From: UMGS1933 sp051891435 | Lineage (GTDB): Bacteria > Bacillota > Clostridia > TANB77 > CAG-508 | Assembly (NCBI GenBank): GCA_051891435.1 | Contig: JBJFFE010000013.1 | Location: forward strand, 1-19,848 | Reading direction: 5' to 3' | DNA length: 19,848 nucleotides | Shown here: in pieces, positions 14,457 through 19,848 of the stretch | Position numbering within the stretch: the stretch's first letter is position 1 | Layout of the letters: each line of letters starts with the position of its first letter | Notes under the pieces: generated by a model | The model's input: the letters and a program-made list of their open reading frames with translations, nothing else | Databases searched by the model: none | Told to the model about the DNA's origin: nothing | Position numbers and translations under genes: made by a program

Positions 14457-14654
14457 ATGGAGAATGCAACAAAAGCTTTATTAATAGCAGCAGCAGTTTT
14501 AATTGCTATAGTATTAATCGCTTTAGGAGTAAACTTATTAAATGCAGGTGGCGATACATCAGAACAAGCTGGAACTGTAGGAAATTCACTAGGTACACAA
14601 ATTAATAGTGTGGCATCTGATTTATCAGGTAGTATCACTTCAGCAGGAAAATAA
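14457..14654 (+). CDS. Short pilin-like protein, candidate major subunit (MENA member 4)
   Basis: A 65-aa protein, MENATKALLIAAAVLIAI followed by VLIALGVNLL and a short polar tail rich in Gly, Ser, Thr and Ala with no Cys or aromatic residue. Its size fits Flp-type pilins of Tad systems (about 50-80 aa), and it is the simplest member, so it is the best candidate for the major filament subunit. The ribosome binding site AAAGGAGG is the strongest of the set, and stable hairpins follow the gene, both consistent with high expression. Its helix-rich sequence could be mistaken for an ATP synthase c subunit, but it lacks the second helix and the ion-binding carboxylate. Confidence 0.65.
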   Translation: MENATKALLIAAAVLIAIVLIALGVNLLNAGGDTSEQAGTVGNSLGTQINSVASDLSGSITSAGK

Positions 14655-14665
14655 AAAATAATAAT

Positions 14666-14730
14666 AGTTTAAGGATACATATCCTTAAACTAAAGTTTAA
14701 TTTTTAAAATTAAATTTTAGTTTGAGGATA
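14666..14730 (+). promoter_or_regulatory. Competing RNA hairpins after the short pilin gene
   Basis: Arm a, AGTTTAAGGATA (14666-14677), pairs perfectly with TATCCTTAAACT (14680-14691). The same middle arm extended to 14704 also pairs over 25 nt with 14706-14730, ending in AGTTTGAGGATA, with 23 Watson-Crick and two G-U pairs. Arms a and c are near copies, so the two stems exclude each other. No long T-run follows, so this may be a processing, stabilising or attenuating structure that lowers expression of downstream genes relative to the short pilin. Confidence 0.65.
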
Positions 14731-14770
14731 CAGCAAAAATAAATAGTTAATAATAAGGAGAGTGATTTAT

Positions 14771-15202
14771 ATGGAAAATGCAAGCAAAGCCTTATTAATA
14801 GCAGGTTCAGTACTAATTGCAATAGTATTAATTGCAGTAGGAATAAAAATATTAAATTCAACAACAGGAGTAACTAAGCAAGTTGATGATTTATCAACAA
14901 CAATGGAAGTATCAATGTTTAATTCACAATATACTCAATATGAAGGAAAACAAAATGGAACTGCAGTGAAAAAATTAATTAACCAAGCAAAAACATATAA
15001 TGCAACAGTGACAGACGCAAATAAAAAGATAAAAATTACAACAGTTAGGACTTCAACGAATGGATTAAATAACCATGGAAATGCATACGCAGAGAGAACA
15101 GTTAATACCATATTAGGGGAAATAAATGTTAATTCTACTTATACAGTTACAGTAAGTATTAGTGCAAGCACTGGATTGGTAAATGGAATAAAAGTTCAAT
15201 AA
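14771..15202 (+). CDS. Leaderless pilin-like protein, MENA family, member 5
   Basis: A 143-aa protein starting MENASKALLIAGSVLIAI, with one membrane helix then a Thr/Asn/Ser-rich globular domain. FNSQYTQYEGKQNGTAVKKL (about 51-70) followed by INQAKTYNA matches member 2, and the C-terminal STGLVNGIKV corresponds to the TGKI end of members 1-3. ATG 14771 is preferred: AAGGAG (14755-14760) is 10 nt upstream, whereas an in-frame GTG at 14762 is only 1 nt from it. Probably a minor pilin or alternative subunit. Confidence 0.65.
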   Translation: MENASKALLIAGSVLIAIVLIAVGIKILNSTTGVTKQVDDLSTTMEVSMFNSQYTQYEGKQNGTAVKKLINQAKTYNATVTDANKKIKITTVRTSTNGLNNHGNAYAERTVNTILGEINVNSTYTVTVSISASTGLVNGIKVQ

Positions 15203-15214
15203 TAGGAGGTTATT

Positions 15215-15709
15215 ATGGAAAATGCGACAGATGCTTTATTAATGGCGTTTGCAGTATTAGTTTTTGTAATTGCTCTATCTGTAACATTTTCTACTTTAAC
15301 ACAAGCAAAATCTACTGCAGATGTAGTTTTATTTTATAGTGACAGAGAAAATTTTCAAACACCATTAAAAGACGATACAACAAATGTTCAAAATGGGGGA
15401 AGAACAGTTGGAGTAGATACAGTAATTGCAACAATATCTAGATGCATAAAAGAAAATTTTACTGTAAGAATTAATGAAGATACAGATGATGAATATGAAT
15501 ATATTTTTGAATACAGTATAGATTCAAAAGATAAAATACAACAGAAAATTTCTGAGTTTATATCTACACACATTGGAACTGACAGTAAATATAGAGAGAC
15601 ATATGTAGAAGTTACAATAAGTGGTACAACATATACAGCAGAAGATGGAACTATATTAGAAGAAAATGTTGGGAAAAAATTGTATATAACATATGAAAAA
15701 ATAAATTAA
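15215..15709 (+). CDS. Pilin-like/TadE-like protein, MENA start, divergent (member 6)
   Basis: A 164-aa protein starting MENATDALLMAFAVLVFVIA, so the family N-terminus is kept with Asp in place of the usual Lys at position 6. The soluble part (TADVVLFYSDRENF, then VGVDTVIATISRCIKENFTV) differs from the FNxxY...G members and is closer in layout to TadE-like minor pilins. ATG 15215 follows TAGGAGGTTATT, 12 nt after the previous stop. Inferred to be a minor pilus component. Confidence 0.6.
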   Translation: MENATDALLMAFAVLVFVIALSVTFSTLTQAKSTADVVLFYSDRENFQTPLKDDTTNVQNGGRTVGVDTVIATISRCIKENFTVRINEDTDDEYEYIFEYSIDSKDKIQQKISEFISTHIGTDSKYRETYVEVTISGTTYTAEDGTILEENVGKKLYITYEKIN

Positions 15710-15766
15710 TTTATGAAAAACATATGGGTTATTAATAAATACCCTTAAAAAATAGGAGGAAAAAAT

Positions 15767-16297
15767 ATGTCAGATACATTAATTACAGTAATTGGAATAT
15801 TTTTAGCAGCAATATTAATGTTTGTTTTCCCATTAATGGCTGTATCTAACACACAAGATGAAATTTCACAAGTAGCAGTTCAATCCTTAGTTTCAGAATT
15901 CGTAAATAATGCTGCAACTAAAGGTAAAATAACACAAGATGATTATAATAGTTTTATATCAAAACTATATGCTACAGCAAATACATATGATGTTCAATTA
16001 GAACATAAAATTATGACCGTTAACCCAAACAAAGGAGAAACAGAACAATTAGGAGAAAACCTATATTATTCAGTATATAACTCAACAATATTAGATGGCG
16101 ACAATGGAGTAAATAGTGCAAAAGGAGAGTATTTACTAAAAAAAGGCGATTATATTTTGGCAACCGTAAAAAATACAAATACAACAATTGCTTCACAAAT
16201 AAAAAATTTTGTATATTCAATAGTTGGAAAAGATACTTATACAATTGCAGCAAGTGCATCAGCCTCAGTAGTAAATACAGGAAATTATTCTAAATAG
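15767..16297 (+). CDS. TadE/TadF-like single-TM protein (member 7)
   Basis: A 176-aa protein with an N-terminal membrane helix (about 5-26, LITVIGIFLAAILMFVFPLM) and an extracytoplasmic domain: QVAVQSLVSEFVNNAATKGK, a K-I-T-Q-D-D-Y-N segment, and a C-terminal Ala/Ser-rich stretch. It lacks the MENA block. Layout and position fit a TadE/TadF-like minor pilin or assembly component. ATG 15767 follows AATAGGAGGAAAAAAT. I do not recognise a precise family. Confidence 0.55.
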   Translation: MSDTLITVIGIFLAAILMFVFPLMAVSNTQDEISQVAVQSLVSEFVNNAATKGKITQDDYNSFISKLYATANTYDVQLEHKIMTVNPNKGETEQLGENLYYSVYNSTILDGDNGVNSAKGEYLLKKGDYILATVKNTNTTIASQIKNFVYSIVGKDTYTIAASASASVVNTGNYSK

Positions 16298-16308
16298 CAA
16301 AAACTAAT

Positions 16309-16335
16309 AAAGGGTTAGGTGTTACCTAACCCTTT
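16309..16335. promoter_or_regulatory. Intercistronic hairpin before the large surface protein gene
   Basis: AAAGGGTTAGGT (16309-16320) and ACCTAACCCTTT (16324-16335) form a perfect 12-bp stem with loop GTT. An A-run, not a T-run, follows on the plus strand, so it is not a good terminator for the operon; it may stabilise the 3' end of the upstream message or tune expression of the gene beginning at 16355. Confidence 0.6.
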
Positions 16336-16354
16336 AAAAAACATAGGAGGAAGT

Positions 16355-18586
16355 ATGAAATTACAAAATTTAATAATTATTTTTATTATAATTATTATTC
16401 CGATTGTATTATTCTTTTCATATTATTTGGGATTGGAAGCAGATACAATAAGAATGCAAACTGATTATGATGAGAAGCTTATAGAAGCAACTAAAGAAGC
16501 TGTAGAAGCTTTTGAAATAAATACAGTAGAATGGAATAATGAATATTCGAGCTTAGCAAATAATAAAAGAAGAAGTTTAGCATCATCTATAAACGTGTTT
16601 ACAACAAGCTTAGCAAACAAATTAGGTATTGGTGGAACTGCTAAAGAAAACATATTGAACTATGTCCCTGCAATTGTTTTTATTATGTACGATGGATATT
16701 ATATATATTCACCTACATATGTACCACAGACAATTACAGACGAAAATGGCTTGCAACTTTATTATTATAACCACTCTGAATTTGATGAATATATTACTAC
16801 AAAAGCAACTCAAATAAAAACAAACACTAGCGAAACAATTGCAGGAGAACCAATGTATGAGGCAAAAACAGGAAGTGGAAGCAATGCAACATATGTTTAT
16901 TATGTTAAAGATGAAGACGATAAACAAGTAAGAAAAACAAAAGAGGTATATTATACTACAGATATAAATAATGCGAAAACAACATATAAACATGTATTAA
17001 AAACTTTTGTACCATATACCAGTCAAGAAGAATATAATGGGAAGGACTATGTAATTAATTATACATTAGATAATTATGTAAGAGTATATGGCAAATATGA
17101 ATCAAGAGAAGGATATATTATAGACACAACTAAACTTAATATTACTCCCAATAGTACTTCAATTACATTTGACGGTTGTAATATTTCCCCAGAAAGTTTA
17201 GCTGAAAATATTGCAGTAAGAGATTCTAAAGAAGATGAAATTCAAGTAAAAAATTATACATATATATACAACTCAAATAATGAAAAAAGATATTACGATA
17301 CAGATTCAAAAAAATTTTTTAGTATTGATAATTATTATGTAAAAAACTACGATTTACCAGATGAATATAAAAAATTATCAATTTTACAAAATAGTGGGAC
17401 AGAATATATAGAACTATATCAAAAACTAAATGGAGATGATGAGTTCTGGTACTATAAGAATGCAGAAAATGAATATGTAGCATATTCATATCAACCAGTT
17501 ATTAATAAAAACCAAGATTGTAGTGCAATTAATTACTATGTGGAAAATTATTGCTTTAACAAATGGTTGGAAACAAATAGTATTACAATAGATGTAACAA
17601 ATAAAAATAAAAAAATAATTGAAAACATAAATACCAATCTAAATTTAGCAATATCAAACTATAGCGCAAACTCTAAAATAAATTACACTATACCAGAATT
17701 GTCACCAACAGATTGGGAACAAGCACTTTCAAACATATCAATGATAACATTCTTCCAAGGAGTAAAAATAGGATTGAAAACCTATAATAATTATGCAATA
17801 GTAACAAGCACAGAAAATAATGAATATGTATCAGAAAACTCATTATATATGGTGCAAGATCAAGATGAATATTATCACCGAGTAGGTTGTTCAAAATGTG
17901 ACCAACCAACCGAGATATATAGAAACACAGAGTTTAAAGTACAAAGCTATACCGATAATGAAACACAAAAATATTATTATAAACATCGAGATGATGAAAG
18001 AGAAATTGGAAAATTTGAATGCTTTGAATGTATAGTAAATAGGAATAATATGCAATATATAGAACTTGGAAATATAGCTAATGGATTTTATTTATCAGCA
18101 CTAGCTCGAGAACGATATATACAAATGTCAAGAGCAAGCTTATTTAAAGAATATGACGATATATCTATAGATAATTCACCAGGAAATATAGAGGAACCCG
18201 AGCCTGTAGAGCCAGAGACCCCAGAACCAAATCCAGAACCATGTAGTCATACAAACTATACGTATATTTCAAATGGGGCTAGCGGACATAAAATGGTTTG
18301 TAGTGGATGTAATGCTGAATTGGGGACAGAAAACCATACTTTATATTATTATAAATATAGTACAGGAAAGCCACCATTAACTTTAAAATATTGGCATCAA
18401 TTACGATGTGAATTATGTAGTTATGAAGCAGAAGCTGAACAGTGCCAAATATCATCTACATGGAGCTATGATGATAAAAATCATTGGAAAACTTGCGAAA
18501 TATGTAAAAAGAAACTTAATACAGGAATTCATTCTTATATAAATAATATATGTAGAAATTGCGGATACAAGAAAAATTCTATGTAA
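16355..18586 (+). CDS. Large membrane-anchored surface protein with Cys/His-rich C-terminus
   Basis: A 743-aa protein with one N-terminal membrane segment (about 4-25, rich in Ile) followed by a helical region DYDEKLIEATKEAVEAFEINT that resembles the start of TadE/TadG-type minor pilins, then a long Tyr/Asn-rich domain including YDGYYIYSP. Cys pairs occur at GCSKC and FECFEC (about 510-570). After an acidic proline linker (EEPEPVEPETPEPNPEP), the last about 120 residues hold several CxxC units with His, such as VCSGC, RCELC, HWKTCEICKK and CRNCGY, like the HWxxC-xx-C repeats of clostridial surface proteins. ATG 16355 is set by ATAGGAGG; an in-frame GTG at 16319 lies within a hairpin. Last gene of the operon; a tip or adhesive role is inferred only. 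Confidence 0.6.
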   Translation: MKLQNLIIIFIIIIIPIVLFFSYYLGLEADTIRMQTDYDEKLIEATKEAVEAFEINTVEWNNEYSSLANNKRRSLASSINVFTTSLANKLGIGGTAKENILNYVPAIVFIMYDGYYIYSPTYVPQTITDENGLQLYYYNHSEFDEYITTKATQIKTNTSETIAGEPMYEAKTGSGSNATYVYYVKDEDDKQVRKTKEVYYTTDINNAKTTYKHVLKTFVPYTSQEEYNGKDYVINYTLDNYVRVYGKYESREGYIIDTTKLNITPNSTSITFDGCNISPESLAENIAVRDSKEDEIQVKNYTYIYNSNNEKRYYDTDSKKFFSIDNYYVKNYDLPDEYKKLSILQNSGTEYIELYQKLNGDDEFWYYKNAENEYVAYSYQPVINKNQDCSAINYYVENYCFNKWLETNSITIDVTNKNKKIIENINTNLNLAISNYSANSKINYTIPELSPTDWEQALSNISMITFFQGVKIGLKTYNNYAIVTSTENNEYVSENSLYMVQDQDEYYHRVGCSKCDQPTEIYRNTEFKVQSYTDNETQKYYYKHRDDEREIGKFECFECIVNRNNMQYIELGNIANGFYLSALARERYIQMSRASLFKEYDDISIDNSPGNIEEPEPVEPETPEPNPEPCSHTNYTYISNGASGHKMVCSGCNAELGTENHTLYYYKYSTGKPPLTLKYWHQLRCELCSYEAEAEQCQISSTWSYDDKNHWKTCEICKKKLNTGIHSYINNICRNCGYKKNSM

Positions 18587-18613
18587 TTAATATAAGATGT
18601 ATTTTAGATTAAT

Positions 18614-18647
18614 AAATGGTTACCCTAAAGTTAGGGTGACCATTTTT
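18614..18647 (+). terminator. Rho-independent terminator at the end of the Tad-like operon
   Basis: AAATGGTTACCCTAA (18614-18628) pairs with TTAGGGTGACCATTT (18631-18645), 15 bp with one G-T wobble and a 2-nt loop, followed by Ts to 18647. The 3' arm contains AGGGTG, the only candidate ribosome binding site for the next gene, which starts at TTG 18646, so terminator and translation start overlap. Confidence 0.7.
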
Positions 18648-19788
18648 GAAATTTGTAAGAAAAATTTTTTTAATAATATTTTTAATAATAATTTTAATAT
18701 ATGTAACTAATATAACAAGTATACCTAAAAATATAATATTATTTGAAGGTGAAGAACTAAATTTAGGAACAATATTTGGAATCTTTCAAACCAAAGAACC
18801 AATAATTACAACATCATCTTCTAATAATGAAAGTAATAATATTGTATACGAAGAGAAAATAAAACTAAGTTTATTTAATTTAGTAGATGTAAAAGATGTA
18901 AATGTTACAACAATAGAAAATACAAAGGTTATTCCGCTTGGAAACACTGTTGGTTTAAAGCTTTATGCAAGTGGAGTTTTAGTAATAGGAATGACAGAAA
19001 TTGAAGGACAAAAACCGTATGAAAATACAGGAATAAAAGAAGGAGATCTAATAACATATGTAGATAATACACAAATAACAACAACGAAAGAATTAGTGGA
19101 ATATATTAGTAATAGTGACGGGAAAGTAATAGCTTTAACATATGTTAGAAATGGAGAGGAATATGTAACAAATATTGAACCAGCTATAACTGCCAACAAT
19201 GAATATAAACTAGGTTTATGGGTAAGAGATGGCGCAGCAGGAATTGGAACAGCAACATATTATGAGCCATCAAGTAAAAAATTTGCAGCATTAGGTCATG
19301 GAATTGTAGATACAGATACAGAAAATTTAATATCAATAGAAAGTGGAGAATTAGTAACTAGCACAGTAGTAGATATACAAAAAGGAGAGGAAGGAAAACC
19401 TGGACAAATAAAGGGAATAATAGCAAATGCAGAAACAATAGGAGAGGTTTATACAAATACAGAATTTGGCTTATATGGAAGTGTAACAAATACAAGTAAA
19501 CTAAATATAAATACAGAAAACGAAATACCAGTAGCAACTAGAAGTGAGATAAAAGAAGGACCAGCAAAAATGATTTTATGCATAGAAAATGGAATAAGAA
19601 AAGAATACGATATTGAAATAACAAAAATTTATAGAAATAATAATAGTAATAATAAAAGCATGTTAATAAAAGTAACAGATGAAAAATTATTAGAATTAAC
19701 AGGAGGAATTGTACAAGGAATGAGTGGAGCGCCAATAGTACAAAATGGAAAATTTTGTCGGAGCAGTAACCCATGTGTTCGTAAATAA
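18646..19788 (+). CDS. spoIVB: SpoIVB serine peptidase, frame broken near the C-terminus
   Basis: SpoIVB is a forespore-made PDZ serine peptidase that crosses into the space between the spore membranes and triggers pro-sigma-K processing. Visible parts: an N-terminal membrane segment (about 5-22), a PDZ-like domain (about 100-185), and the S55-type peptidase with His218 in AALGHGI, Asp345 in KVTDEKLL and Ser360 in GIVQGMSGAP, matching the B. subtilis catalytic set. TTG 18646 is taken as the start because it includes the membrane anchor and AGGGTG lies about 7 nt upstream. The frame goes wrong after NGKF: the family continues V-G-A-V-T-H-V-F-V-N, which is encoded in the +1 frame here. As written the protein ends early with CRSSNPCVRK at 19788. 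Confidence 0.85.
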   Translation: MKFVRKIFLIIFLIIILIYVTNITSIPKNIILFEGEELNLGTIFGIFQTKEPIITTSSSNNESNNIVYEEKIKLSLFNLVDVKDVNVTTIENTKVIPLGNTVGLKLYASGVLVIGMTEIEGQKPYENTGIKEGDLITYVDNTQITTTKELVEYISNSDGKVIALTYVRNGEEYVTNIEPAITANNEYKLGLWVRDGAAGIGTATYYEPSSKKFAALGHGIVDTDTENLISIESGELVTSTVVDIQKGEEGKPGQIKGIIANAETIGEVYTNTEFGLYGSVTNTSKLNINTENEIPVATRSEIKEGPAKMILCIENGIRKEYDIEITKIYRNNNSNNKSMLIKVTDEKLLELTGGIVQGMSGAPIVQNGKFCRSSNPCVRK

Positions 19789-19846
19789 TCCTACAGAAGG
19801 ATACGCAGTATTTGGGGATTTAATGATAAAAACAGAAAATTCTTAG
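19753..19846 (+). pseudogene. spoIVB: Out-of-frame spoIVB tail after a single-base shift
   Basis: From GTC 19757 the +1 frame reads V-G-A-V-T-H-V-F-V-N-N-P-T-E-G-Y and onward to M-I-K-T-E-N-S, stopping at TAG 19844-19846. This is the expected SpoIVB C-terminus. One T too many in the run TTTT (19753-19756) accounts for the shift. It may be a sequencing or assembly error or a real disabling mutation. Confidence 0.8.
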
Positions 19847-19848
19847 GT

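Noticed and set aside
14457..14654. ATP synthase c subunit for the 65-aa protein
   Set aside because: Only one hydrophobic helix and no conserved carboxylate in a second helix; neighbours are pilin-like paralogues with the same N-terminus.
15722..15750. Hairpin between the sixth and seventh pilin-like genes
   Set aside because: GGGT/ACCC pair but the stem is interrupted by mismatches, so it is too weak to report as a structure.
833..18000. Many long minus-strand frames rich in Leu, Phe, Ile and Tyr opposite the plus-strand genes
   Set aside because: They mirror the codon bias of AT-rich coding strands, lack ribosome binding sites, and match no family I know.
19753..19760. Programmed +1 frameshifting in spoIVB
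   Set aside because: The TTTT run would allow slippage, but there is no in-frame stop at the site, no stimulatory element seen, and no precedent in this family; an indel is simpler.

Overview
The window is very AT-rich, with A/T-ending codons throughout and strong GGAGG-type ribosome binding sites. It carries endospore genes (an alpha/beta-type SASP and SpoIVB) and the Firmicutes-typical era-yqzL-recO run. This points to a low-GC, monoderm, spore-forming member of the Clostridia, probably an uncultured lineage known from draft assemblies, because a run of 100 Ns (5683-5782) marks a scaffold join. No rRNA, tRNA, CRISPR array or insertion-sequence transposase was seen.

Left part (1-3972), all on the plus strand: the tail of an unidentified gene, a membrane-anchored DUF3048 (YerB-like) protein, the GTPase Era, the small protein YqzL overlapping recO, RecO, and the long-form hibernation factor HPF behind its own sigma-A promoter. 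GC-rich palindromic repeats and one 123-nt inverted repeat are scattered between these genes. Middle part (3973-6180): a likely accessory island with an AAA ATPase/DUF4143 protein behind a near-consensus promoter and two copies of a palindromic operator-like site. The island lies between two nearly identical hairpin repeats, and a 49-nt repeat flanks the assembly gap. A minus-strand SASP gene follows.

Right part (6408-18586): a long, tightly spaced plus-strand operon that reads as a divergent Tad/Flp-type (type IVc) pilus or secretion machine. Its order is a CpaB/RcpC-like SAF protein, two ParA/MinD-fold proteins with degenerate P-loops (TadZ/CpaE-like), a TadA/CpaF-type ATPase with an added membrane anchor, and a single protein that appears to fuse the TadB and TadC membrane platforms. 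Seven small single-TM proteins follow, four of which begin with MENA[S/T]. The last operon gene encodes a 743-aa membrane-anchored protein with a C-terminal Cys/His-rich region. No secretin and no prepilin peptidase are present, as expected of the first in a monoderm but notable for the second. The likely working model is: ATPase plus fused platform assemble leaderless pilin-like subunits, the TadZ-like pair positions or regulates the machine, and the large protein is a minor or tip component.

The operon ends at a hairpin terminator whose 3' arm also holds the probable ribosome binding site of spoIVB. The spoIVB reading frame is intact through the catalytic residues but shifted by one base in a T-run near its end; removing one T restores the family C-terminus up to a stop at 19844-19846. 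The most interesting material is the leaderless-pilin Tad cluster, the competing RNA hairpins after the shortest pilin gene, and the operator-controlled ATPase island.
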